6,099 nucleotides of DNA from Actinomycetes bacterium (GCA_021785315.1 JAJYFX010000122.1:1-6099); one strand, 5' to 3'; positions 1 through 5,921 are shown, counted from the first letter of the stretch. Notes: a model not told the origin generated them from the letters alone. Translations and numbers: made by a program.

Positions 1-107
1 CCATACATACATTAAAGCATTGGCAAATCAGTTACGGTGTTGCTATGGCTGTGATTTCCCTGTGAGTTCCATAAACAGGGCTTAAGGATGCACCGGAAGA
101 TTGCCCG

Positions 108-113
108 TATCAT
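108..113 (+). promoter_or_regulatory. possible -10 box ahead of cmk
   Basis: TATCAT matches five of six bases of the consensus TATAAT and lies 12 nt before the cmk GTG. I see no -35 box at the usual distance. A start point 6-7 nt downstream would fall at about 120, which would leave the AGGAGA ribosome-binding site outside the transcript. The hexamer may therefore be fortuitous, with cmk read from a promoter or gene further left. Bases 1-125 otherwise contain only short open stretches that stop at 15, 65 and 85, and I cannot assign these to a protein. Confidence 0.2.
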
Positions 114-125
114 TAGGAGAAATGA

Positions 126-758
126 GTGGATCTAATAGCCATCGATGGCCTGGCGGGTACTGGAAAGTCGACACTTGCAAAGGCGCTGGCGGAACGCCTT
201 GGCCTTAGTCACCTCGATACCGGTGCGAGTTTCCGCATGATGGCCTGGGTCGCTTTAACCTCCAATACTCGGCTTGACAGCGAGGCTGAGGTTTTGAAGG
301 CCACCGAAAGTATTTCCATGTCTTACGAGGCTGGCAAGTGCCTAGTGAACGGTACTGACGTCACGAAGAAAATTCGACAAGAGTCAGTTTCGGCTGCTGC
401 CTCAAGGATTGCTGTACACCCTCTTCTTCGCCAGAGACTTCTTATTTGGCAGCGGCAATGGGTGGCAGATCATGGGAAATGCGTTGTCGAGGGAAGAGAT
501 ACCGCGTCTGTCGTATTTCCCGACGCATCAGTAAAGGTCTATCTTGAAGCAGATCCGCATGTAAGGGCTTCGAGACGGATTGAAGCCACTACTGCCAATC
601 TGGTGGAAAGAGATGCGCGGGATACGTCGAGGTCCAGCGCTCCCATACGCAAAGTCGCGGATGCAGTGGTGATCGATACATCAAGAATGGCAATATCAGA
701 GGTGGCGGATATTGTCGCTGGACTATGGCAAAGCGCAACTCAAAACCTCAAGGAATAG
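126..758 (+). CDS. cmk: cytidylate kinase (CMP/dCMP kinase)
   Basis: This cytoplasmic enzyme transfers phosphate from ATP to CMP or dCMP, giving CDP or dCDP for nucleic acid synthesis and recycling CMP from phospholipid synthesis. The 210-residue protein has a P-loop (GLAGTGKST, residues 8-16), the CMP-binding motif LDTGASFR (30-37; the usual form is LD(T/S)GALYR), and VVEGRDTASVVFPDA (120-134), which matches the family's GRD..TVVFPDA. It also has ERDARDTSR (161-169) with the lid arginines and aspartate, followed by APIRKVADAVVIDTS. The family usually has 220-230 residues; the deficit lies mainly just before ERD, where the lid helix is shortened. The start is GTG at 126: an in-frame TGA directly precedes it, so nothing upstream is possible, and AGGAGA at 115-120 is a good ribosome-binding site. 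plsC follows 12 bp after the stop, suggesting co-transcription. No catalytic residue appears to be missing. Confidence 0.96.
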   Translation: MDLIAIDGLAGTGKSTLAKALAERLGLSHLDTGASFRMMAWVALTSNTRLDSEAEVLKATESISMSYEAGKCLVNGTDVTKKIRQESVSAAASRIAVHPLLRQRLLIWQRQWVADHGKCVVEGRDTASVVFPDASVKVYLEADPHVRASRRIEATTANLVERDARDTSRSSAPIRKVADAVVIDTSRMAISEVADIVAGLWQSATQNLKE

Positions 759-770
759 GTTGTATATCCG

Positions 771-1472
771 ATGGACTCAGAAACAAACAACGTTGAATTT
801 AGTGTGAAACCGCCAGCTGCCTGGGAGTTGTACGCGTATGGTTTTGCCAGATTTCTGGTCAACTTCGTCAACCGCGCTGCTTGGAGAGTCAAAGTGGTCG
901 GTGCCGAAAAGTTGCCGTCAGGTCCGTTCATACTTGCGCCCGTTCACCGCTCGAACCTTGATACCCTTTTGGTAGCCTCACTCACCAAGCGCCGTCTGAG
1001 GTACATGGGCAAGGACGGAGTATGGAAATACCGATTGGGTGGTGCGATTTTGAGCGCGCTTGGTGGTTTTCCAGTCCATCGGGGAATGGCCGATCGTGAG
1101 GCAATGAGGCGCTGCAATCTCGTGCTGGCTGGCGGCGAGCCATTGGTGCTCTTTCCAGAGGGAACAAGGAAAAGTGGTCCAGTGGTAGATGGTCTGTTTG
1201 AAGGCGCTGCCTACATCGCCACGAAGGGTGGAGTACCTATAGTGCCAGTTGGCATCGGCGGCTCGGAGCGGGCCTGGGGGAAAACACGGAAAATTCCACG
1301 TTTCACCAGGGTGATTCTTTTGGTTGGAGATCCAATCTATCCGGAAGCGAAGAGCACCAAAGGCAGAGTGTCGCGTTCTACCTTGAATGAGCTGTCCAGC
1401 GAACTCAGTATGTCGTTGCAGACGTTATTTGACCAGGCTCAGTCGGCGCTTGGACTTCTTGAGCCCCAGTAA
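771..1472 (+). CDS. plsC: 1-acyl-sn-glycerol-3-phosphate acyltransferase family protein (PlsC-like)
   Basis: This is a glycerolipid acyltransferase of the PlsC family. Members usually add the second acyl chain to lysophosphatidic acid at the cytoplasmic face of the membrane, giving phosphatidic acid. All four family blocks are visible in the 233-residue protein. They are the catalytic H-x4-D (HRSNLD, His59 and Asp64), GGFPVHRG (98-105), FPEGTR (128-133, binding the glycerol-phosphate) and VPIVPVGI (155-162). The first 35 residues are moderately hydrophobic, with no clear signal peptide or full membrane helix, so membrane contact is probably peripheral. The ATG at 771 is preceded by a weak TAGG at 756-759; the gene may depend on translation of cmk just upstream. 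The acyl acceptor cannot be fixed from sequence, as paralogues act on other lysolipids. Together with Cmk, which reclaims CMP, it fits a phospholipid-precursor operon. Confidence 0.93.
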   Translation: MDSETNNVEFSVKPPAAWELYAYGFARFLVNFVNRAAWRVKVVGAEKLPSGPFILAPVHRSNLDTLLVASLTKRRLRYMGKDGVWKYRLGGAILSALGGFPVHRGMADREAMRRCNLVLAGGEPLVLFPEGTRKSGPVVDGLFEGAAYIATKGGVPIVPVGIGGSERAWGKTRKIPRFTRVILLVGDPIYPEAKSTKGRVSRSTLNELSSELSMSLQTLFDQAQSALGLLEPQ

Positions 1473-1500
1473 CGCCAATCCTCATGGATGGTCTCGGGTG

Positions 1501-1533
1501 TTTTCTTCTCAAAAGTTGTGCGTGAGGAAAAGA
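1501..1533. terminator. imperfect inverted repeat between convergent genes
   Basis: TTTTCTTCTC (1501-1510) pairs with GAGGAAAAGA (1524-1533), giving ten positions with one mismatch and two G-T wobbles across a 13-nt loop. It lies in the 87-bp gap (1473-1559) where plsC and ispH transcription converge, where termination is expected. The stem is AU-rich and no U-tract follows on either strand, so it is not a classical intrinsic terminator. Termination here could be factor-dependent instead. Confidence 0.22.
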
Positions 1534-1559
1534 AGGCGCGCGAAAATATCCAGTGGCAG

Positions 1560-2615
1560 TCATGACGAAGTCTTCATGTTGCGAGTAAGTAAAGTTAGCG
1601 ATTCCGACGCCGATTTCATCCTGTCGTTGTCAAGGGGAGTATTCAAAGCATTGGGAGCAAGCAGGGCCAATGAAAGTGTGGCGGAAACGGAGCGAAGCAG
1701 GTCGCGCAGTTCAGGCGGAGGGGGAAAATATTCGTCTTCGTCAGTAACGTTGACTTCCTCCGTGCCATCCCTTGGCATAAGTCTGGCAACCACGGATTGC
1801 ACGACATCTTCCGGAGCAGAGGCGCCAGCGGTTATCCCGACAACTCCTTCAATATCGTCCGGCAACTCAGCAGCACTGTTGATTCTTAAAACTTTCTGAG
1901 CTCCGTAACGCCTAGCTGTCTTTTCTAAAGCGACGGTATTTGAAGAATTTGACGACCCGATCACCAATACGGTGTTCGCCAGCCTGGAAAGCTCTCTTAT
2001 CGCCAATTGACGGTTTGTTGTGGCGAAACAAAGGTCGGACCGGTTGGCCATCCAAACATCGGGAAATTTACGCTGAGCTGATTCTCGTATTCCCGCCCAG
2101 TCATCAAGAGACAAAGTGGTCTGGTTGATTAACGCTACCTTTTCAAGGTCATCGGGGATAGCCTTGAGGTCGTCTTCGCTTTCAATCAGCGTGACGGATT
2201 TAGGTGCTATTGCTACAGTTCCGATGGCCTCATCGTGCTCTTTGTGGCCGACGTAGATTATCGAGTACCCCTTTGTCGCGCGAACTTTGACCTCATGGTG
2301 CACCTTCGTGACGAGCGGGCAAACGGCATTTATGCTAATTCCGCTGATTTCATGCGCTTTATCGACAAGTTGTGGCGCTGAACCGTGTGCAGAAAGCATG
2401 ACTGGAGAGCCTGGGGGAACTTCTGATATGTCATCGACAAATATCACGCCGAGGCCTTGAAATCGATCGACAATTATCTTGTTATGGACAATCTCGTGAT
2501 AGCAATAGACAGGTGGATCGAAGACCCGGACCATCCAGGTGAGCGATTTGATCGCCATTTCCACTCCCGCACAAAAGCCGCGGGGCCTAGCTAACAGTAC
2601 TTTTTGTACATCCAC
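1560..2615 (-). CDS. ispH: 4-hydroxy-3-methylbut-2-enyl diphosphate reductase
   Basis: IspH (LytB) is the last enzyme of the MEP isoprenoid pathway. It uses a 4Fe-4S cluster to reduce HMBPP to isopentenyl and dimethylallyl diphosphate. The three cluster cysteines are present: Cys15 in RPRGFCAGV, Cys99 in AVCPLVTKVH and Cys196 in SDLCFATTNRQ. Substrate-binding residues are also visible: His44 (EIVHNK), His77 (SAHGS), His127 and Glu129 (GHKEHDEAIG), Thr167-Thr168 (QTTLSLDD), the SSNSSN block (221-226), and Ser266 in ITAGASAPE. The protein has 351 residues against about 310-320 in E. coli; the excess is a Ser/Thr/Leu-rich tail of about 43 residues after FPPPPELRDLL. The start is GTG at 2615. No ATG, GTG or TTG lies between it and the next upstream in-frame stop, and no ribosome-binding site is visible, but a TAATCT box sits 7 nt upstream, suggesting a leaderless mRNA. 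The gene converges on plsC and diverges from the DUF512 gene. Confidence 0.97.
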   Translation of the reverse strand: MDVQKVLLARPRGFCAGVEMAIKSLTWMVRVFDPPVYCYHEIVHNKIIVDRFQGLGVIFVDDISEVPPGSPVMLSAHGSAPQLVDKAHEISGISINAVCPLVTKVHHEVKVRATKGYSIIYVGHKEHDEAIGTVAIAPKSVTLIESEDDLKAIPDDLEKVALINQTTLSLDDWAGIRESAQRKFPDVWMANRSDLCFATTNRQLAIRELSRLANTVLVIGSSNSSNTVALEKTARRYGAQKVLRINSAAELPDDIEGVVGITAGASAPEDVVQSVVARLMPRDGTEEVNVTDEDEYFPPPPELRDLLRSVSATLSLALLAPNALNTPLDNDRMKSASESLTLLTRNMKTSS

Positions 2616-2622
2616 GCGTACC

Positions 2623-2628
2623 AGATTA
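2623..2628 (-). promoter_or_regulatory. -10 box for leaderless ispH transcript
   Basis: Read on the minus strand, TAATCT fits the TANNNT -10 pattern and ends 7 nt before the ispH GTG. A transcript starting 6-8 nt downstream would begin at or next to the start codon, consistent with the absence of a ribosome-binding site. No good -35 box is visible at 16-18 bp. Confidence 0.45.
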
Positions 2629-2640
2629 GTGTCTTGACAA

Positions 2641-2646
2641 TACTAT
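2641..2646 (+). promoter_or_regulatory. -10 box for the DUF512 gene
   Basis: TACTAT fits the TANNNT pattern. It ends 7 nt before the second in-frame ATG (2654), so a leaderless mRNA would start translation at Met4 rather than at the ATG at 2645, which lies inside the hexamer. A perfect TTGACA at 2634-2639 lies too close to act as -35 for this box, and no suitable -10 hexamer sits 16-18 bp after it. A second TANNNT (TAGTGT, 2627-2632) is 12 nt before the first ATG. Confidence 0.35.
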
Positions 2647-4024
2647 GGAATCTATGTCCTTGCCCCGCGTTCTATCCGTTAGCCAAGGATCTCCAGCTGA
2701 GATGGCTCATATTTTGCTGGGAGACGAATTTCTTTCTATAAATGGGAAACGGCCCAGAGATATCATCGAGTATCAGATGCTGGTGGATGAGCCGGAATTT
2801 GAAATCGAAGTAGATCGTGGTGGACTCCGCCAAATCATCACTGTTGAGAAGCTTGCTGGAGAACCTCTTGGAGTTGAGATTGAGTCGGCACTTTTTGACC
2901 AGGTTCGCACGTGCGACAATCACTGCGAGTTCTGCTTCATTTATCAGCTTCCCAAGGGAATGCGTAAAAGTCTTTACATGAAAGATGACGATTATAGGTT
3001 GTCATTTCTTTACGGGAACTTCACCACGCTAACCCGTTTTACCGAGGCAGATCTGGAGCGAGTGGTGACCGAGCGATTGTCACCCCTATTCGTATCGATT
3101 CACACGACCGATCCCGCCTTAAGAGCCAAACTGCTGCGCAACAAACGGGGGGCAACCTCTCTGCGTTGGCTCAAAGAAATACTCCGAGCTGGAATCGAAG
3201 TGCATGGCCAAATCGTAGTTTGTCCTGGAATTAACGACGATTTGCAATTTGAAGAGACGCTGATTGGAATATTGGAAGAATATCCAGCACTTGCGAGCGT
3301 CGCCGCGGTACCTCTGGGGATATCGAAGTTTTCAACAGAGGCGAACATGAGGCCCCATACCACTGCAGAAGCCGAAAGAATAGTTGATCTGGTTGGCAAG
3401 TTCCAGGAAATCTTCCTCAATGTTCTTGGCCGGCGAATGATCTACGCATCAGACGAGTATTACCTGCTCGCCGAGAAGGAATTCCCGGCAATTGAATCCT
3501 ATGATGGTTTCCCCCAACATGAAAATGGAATTGGGATGGCCCGTGCTTTCGAGGCCGCGTTCAATGGTGACAAAGGTCGGGCGTTTGGTGTCAAGCCAGG
3601 ATTCTTTGCTTCGGTCGATGGTGCTCCACCATTGGGTTATCGTTCCACAAGATTGTTCGGCGGGCAAGCAATCCAGCTCGCGACAGGGAATCGAAAGAAG
3701 CGTCCTATCGGAATTTTAACGGGATCATATGGCCGCAGGGTCCTCGATCCCCTTATTTCCAAACATCCCAGGAACGACATTAGGTTCGTTGTTGTAGAAA
3801 ATAACTTTTTCGGGGGAAATGTCTCAGTTGCAGGACTGATGGTGGGCGAGGATCTCAAGAATACTTTAGCTCAAGAGCCGGATAATCATAGGTACCTCTT
3901 ACCGGACGTCTGTCTCTCTGAGGGGCGGTTTTTGGATGGTCTCACCCCGTTTGATCTTCCACGGTCGGTCGAGATCGTAAAGACAGATGGCGATTCGCTG
4001 GCTAGGGCTCTGATAGTCGGATGA
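2645..4024 (+). CDS. PDZ / radical-SAM-like / DUF512 protein of unknown function
   Basis: This matches the DUF512 family, annotated elsewhere as a putative Fe-S or radical SAM oxidoreductase. No reaction is established as far as I know. Domains in order: an N-terminal PDZ-like domain (about 8-68, with GSPAEMAHILLGDEFLSING), a cysteine cluster CDNHCEFC (Cys90, Cys94, Cys97; CX3CX2C, the spacing of radical SAM 4Fe-4S sites) followed by FIYQLPKGMRKSLY and DDYRLSFLYGNF, a barrel-like middle with HGQIVVCPGIND (187-198), and the C-terminal DUF512 part (about 250-459) with FFGGNVSVAGLMVG. The length of 459 residues is typical. There is no signal peptide or membrane segment, so it is probably cytoplasmic despite the PDZ domain. 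The ATG at 2645 and the ATG at 2654 (Met4) are both possible starts. Neither has a good ribosome-binding site, and the TACTAT box favours 2654. der follows 80 bp downstream in the same direction, a neighbourhood also known in Clostridia. Confidence 0.9.
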   Translation: MESMSLPRVLSVSQGSPAEMAHILLGDEFLSINGKRPRDIIEYQMLVDEPEFEIEVDRGGLRQIITVEKLAGEPLGVEIESALFDQVRTCDNHCEFCFIYQLPKGMRKSLYMKDDDYRLSFLYGNFTTLTRFTEADLERVVTERLSPLFVSIHTTDPALRAKLLRNKRGATSLRWLKEILRAGIEVHGQIVVCPGINDDLQFEETLIGILEEYPALASVAAVPLGISKFSTEANMRPHTTAEAERIVDLVGKFQEIFLNVLGRRMIYASDEYYLLAEKEFPAIESYDGFPQHENGIGMARAFEAAFNGDKGRAFGVKPGFFASVDGAPPLGYRSTRLFGGQAIQLATGNRKKRPIGILTGSYGRRVLDPLISKHPRNDIRFVVVENNFFGGNVSVAGLMVGEDLKNTLAQEPDNHRYLLPDVCLSEGRFLDGLTPFDLPRSVEIVKTDGDSLARALIVG

Positions 4025-4035
4025 GCAGTATCGTA

Positions 4036-4090
4036 TCCTTTGTGCACGGGTAGGCTTGTTCCTTGTGCAGGATGTGAATCTTTGCAGGAT
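4036..4090 (+). repeat. three imperfect direct repeats in the DUF512-der spacer
   Basis: The 80-bp gap ahead of der holds TCCTTTGTGCA (4036-4046), TCCTTGTGCAGGAT (4060-4073) and TCTTTGCAGGAT (4079-4090). The last two share TGCAGGAT, 17 bp apart. A near-copy of the first (ATCCTTTTGTGCA) lies at 5943-5955, after the tRNA. Possible roles include binding sites for a regulator of der or chance short repeats. I see no convincing -35/-10 pair in the gap. Confidence 0.3.
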
Positions 4091-4104
4091 TTCGAAGGAA
4101 TAAA

Positions 4105-5487
4105 GTGGCGACCGAAAGAATTAACAAATACGTACCTAATCAGCGACCCCTTGGCAAGGTGGCAATAATTGGGCGTCCTAACGTCGGTAAGTCAACTTTA
4201 ATAAACCGAATAGTTGGCAAGCAAGTTGCCATTGTGGACGCCAAGCCAGGGGTTACTCGGGACCACAAAACCTTAATTGCGAATTGGAGAGGATTTGACT
4301 TCGAAGTAATCGATACTGGCGGTTGGCTTGTATCCGGCGGGACTCTGGAGAATAAAATCTCTGAGCGGGCGGAGGCGGCAGCCAAACAGGCTGATTTGAT
4401 CGTCTTCATGGCTGATGTGACCGTGGGAATCACAGAGGACGACCTTTCGGTAGCGGATATGCTGAGGAGACTTTCCATTCCAGTGATCGCTGTAGCTAAT
4501 AAGGCGGACGGATCGTCAAGGGATATCGATGCATGGGAGTTTATGCGTTTTGGCTTTGGTGAGCCAATCAATATCTCTGCGCTGCACGGTCGGATGACCG
4601 GAGACTTGCTCGACCGAGTTGTGACGGAACTGCTTGAGTTGTCCTCGGATGAGCGGTTGCCAAGTGACATCCTCGAAGCGGATGACGATTCCTTTGATAA
4701 CGAGTTAAGCGCGCGAACTGCTTTCTCGGTTGCGATTGTGGGCAGGCCCAACGTCGGAAAATCGACTCTGTTCAACAGACTTATTGGGGATGACCGCTCG
4801 ATTACTCACGACCAAGCCGGGACAACCACTGATTCGGTTGACACGATTGTTGAGACCGAGATTGGAACATTGAAATTCATAGACACAGCGGGAATGCGGC
4901 GAAAATCGCGCGTTGACGAGGGAACAGAATATTACTCAATGGTTCGCGCGTTGCGATCAATAGATGAGGCCGACGTTTCGCTTTTAGTTATTGACGGAAC
5001 CCAGGGGGTTACCCACCAGGACCAGCGCCTGGCGGAAAGAATCGATGCGGCTGGGTCTCCGGTTGTAGTGATGCTTAATAAATGGGACCTGCTGTCGACC
5101 GAAGAGAAGCTCGGGGTGAATGATCAGGTCGAAGATAGGCTCGCATATCTCAGCTATGCTCCGATACTTAGAATCTCAGCGCTTTCAGGACTGGGTGTCA
5201 CCAAATTGTGGCCAGCGCTGTCGGAGTCTATCGCTGCATATAGAAATCGAATTCCCACTCGGGAACTGAATGTTTTTCTTCAGCAGGCTCAGGCAAAGAA
5301 TGCTCCTAGAGGCTCAAAGATTCTCTACGGCGTGCAAGGCGCGACGAACCCTCCAACTTTCACGTTATTCACTACAAAAGAGCTCTCTGTGGGTTATATG
5401 AGATATCTTGAGAAGCAGATTAGAGAGCGATTCGGTCTTGGCCCAACCCCCGTGAAAATCCGTGTCAGACGCAGGTCGACTAGATAG
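4105..5487 (+). CDS. der: ribosome biogenesis GTPase Der (EngA)
   Basis: Der is the bacterial GTPase with two G domains in tandem; it binds the 50S precursor and is needed for late large-subunit assembly. Domain 1 has GRPNVGKST (23-31), PGVTRD (48-53), DTGG (70-73), NKAD (132-135) and SAL (158-160). An acidic linker (about 181-200) leads to domain 2 with GRPNVGKST (213-221), AGTTTD (238-243), DTAG (260-263), NKWD (325-328) and SAL (358-360). The C-terminal KH-like domain (about 365-460) carries PPTFTLF and ends in a basic tail, KIRVRRRSTR. In domain 2, Thr replaces the usual Arg of GTTRD, a change I recall as common in actinobacterial Der. The length of 460 residues is normal. The start is GTG at 4105, with AAGGAA at 4095-4100, four bases upstream. 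It may be read with the DUF512 gene or from a promoter in the 80-bp gap. Confidence 0.97.
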   Translation: MATERINKYVPNQRPLGKVAIIGRPNVGKSTLINRIVGKQVAIVDAKPGVTRDHKTLIANWRGFDFEVIDTGGWLVSGGTLENKISERAEAAAKQADLIVFMADVTVGITEDDLSVADMLRRLSIPVIAVANKADGSSRDIDAWEFMRFGFGEPINISALHGRMTGDLLDRVVTELLELSSDERLPSDILEADDDSFDNELSARTAFSVAIVGRPNVGKSTLFNRLIGDDRSITHDQAGTTTDSVDTIVETEIGTLKFIDTAGMRRKSRVDEGTEYYSMVRALRSIDEADVSLLVIDGTQGVTHQDQRLAERIDAAGSPVVVMLNKWDLLSTEEKLGVNDQVEDRLAYLSYAPILRISALSGLGVTKLWPALSESIAAYRNRIPTRELNVFLQQAQAKNAPRGSKILYGVQGATNPPTFTLFTTKELSVGYMRYLEKQIRERFGLGPTPVKIRVRRRSTR

Positions 5488-5489
5488 AA

Positions 5490-5531
5490 GATCTGTTCGA
5501 GGGGTAGGGGAGATGTTTTCAGATCGTTTTT
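5490..5531 (+). terminator. possible intrinsic terminator after der
   Basis: GATCTG (5490-5495) and CAGATC (5520-5525) form a perfect six-pair stem two bases after the der stop, followed by G and five T. The stem is only half GC and the loop is 24 nt, so it is weak for a Rho-independent terminator. The loop holds a G-rich run (5499-5511, with GGGGTAGGGG). Confidence 0.35.
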
Positions 5532-5539
5532 GTTACTTT
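5531..5539 (+). promoter_or_regulatory. extended -10 promoter ahead of the zinc-ribbon gene
   Basis: TGTTACTTT reads as an extended -10 (TGN followed by TACTTT). No -35 match is seen, which extended -10 promoters tolerate. Transcription would start near 5546, which would exclude the AGGA at 5540-5543 from the mRNA and leave a very short leader before the GTG at 5553 or the ATG at 5562. The T-tract of the proposed der terminator abuts it. Confidence 0.35.
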
Positions 5540-5561
5540 AGGAATTCATTTGGTGACTTCG

Positions 5562-5765
5562 ATGCCATTCTGTGAGAATTGTGCTCGGTTTCAAGAATCC
5601 GACTCGGTTGGCAGAAAAGGGGAGTGTCCTACATGTGGTGCTATCATTGCTCCCCCGAAAAAGGCGCCATGGCATTTCAAACTATTGATTGTCGCAACCA
5701 TAATTTATTTGCTGTATCGGTTCATACAGTTGATACTTTGGATTCTGAAGTCCGTCGGGCATTAG
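5562..5765 (+). CDS. small zinc-ribbon, single-pass membrane protein, function unknown
   Basis: I do not recognise a named family. The 67-residue protein (counted from this ATG) has an N-terminal zinc-ribbon-like module with two CXXC knuckles, CENC (Cys4 and Cys7) and CPTC (Cys22 and Cys25), 14 residues apart. A Pro/Lys stretch APPKKAPWH follows, then one strongly hydrophobic segment (about 40-60, LLIVATIIYLLYRF and on) and a short tail ending LKSVGH. This predicts an inner-membrane protein with the metal-binding head probably cytoplasmic, since the flank before the helix is lysine-rich. In-frame TTG (5550) and GTG (5553) are alternative starts, and AGGA at 5540-5543 would suit them. I chose ATG because the protein then begins MPFCENC, typical of N-terminal zinc ribbons. 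Paired CXXC motifs plus a clean membrane helix make a chance ORF unlikely. It follows der by 74 bp and precedes the tRNA. Confidence 0.72.
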   Translation: MPFCENCARFQESDSVGRKGECPTCGAIIAPPKKAPWHFKLLIVATIIYLLYRFIQLILWILKSVGH

Positions 5766-5827
5766 AATGCTCTGTTTCAATATACGATAATTCGGCTCAA
5801 GCAGCACGGTTTGTTGCAAAATGTGGT

Positions 5828-5833
5828 TAACAT
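5828..5833 (+). promoter_or_regulatory. possible -10 box for tRNA-Pro
   Basis: TAACAT fits TANNNT and would start transcription about 7 nt before the mature tRNA 5' end. No -35 box is visible at the right distance. GATAAT at 5786-5791 is another candidate further upstream. Confidence 0.25.
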
Positions 5834-5846
5834 CGAAAAGACAATT

Positions 5847-5921
5847 CGGGCTGTGGCGCAGTTTGGTTAGCGCGCTTGACTGGGGGTCAAGAGGCCGGAG
5901 GTTCAAATCCTCTCAGCCCGA
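5847..5921 (+). tRNA. tRNA-Pro, anticodon GGG
   Basis: The full cloverleaf can be drawn by eye. The acceptor stem CGGGCTG (5847-5853) pairs perfectly with CAGCCCG (5914-5920). The D stem is GCGC (5856-5859) with GCGC (5870-5873). The anticodon stem CTTGA (5875-5879) pairs with TCAAG (5887-5891) around the loop CTGGGGG, placing GGG at 5882-5884. The T stem GGAGG (5897-5901) pairs with CCTCT around TTCAAAT. The discriminator is A5921. The next bases are CTA, so CCA is not encoded and must be added enzymatically. It decodes CCC and CCU proline codons. Confidence 0.97.

Noticed and set aside
1..85. End of an upstream gene at the left edge
   Set aside because: The three plus-strand frames stop at 15, 65 and 85. 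None of the short tails resembles the end of a protein I know, so no partial gene can be supported.
88..135. A 15-codon ATG frame overlapping the cmk start, possibly a leader peptide
   Set aside because: It is too short to judge. The AAGG before it touches the ATG with no spacing, and there is no attenuator-like stem or run of regulatory codons.
1387..1899. A 170-codon open frame on the plus strand overlapping the plsC end and ispH
   Set aside because: It runs antisense to conserved ispH sequence and out of frame with plsC. The product is low-complexity Ser/Arg-rich and has no family motif.
2634..2639. Perfect TTGACA as a -35 box for the DUF512 gene
   Set aside because: No -10-like hexamer lies 16-18 bp downstream; that position is already inside the coding region (about 2656-2662, GTCCTTG).
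4140..4775. A 211-codon open frame on the minus strand opposite der
   Set aside because: It lies wholly within der, whose two GTPase domains are intact. The translated product is Ser/Leu-rich with no recognisable motif. It is a by-product of der codon use.
5499..5511. G-rich run GGGGTAGGGG as a G-quadruplex
   Set aside because: Only two G-tracts are present, too few for an ordinary intramolecular quadruplex.
5579..5830. An 83-codon frame overlapping the zinc-ribbon gene in another frame
   Set aside because: The product lacks the ordered CXXC pairs and the membrane helix. The frame at 5562-5765 explains the same DNA much better.
5682..5906. A minus-strand frame across the small gene and the tRNA
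   Set aside because: It reads antisense through tRNA-Pro, a common source of false ORFs, and has no recognisable domain.
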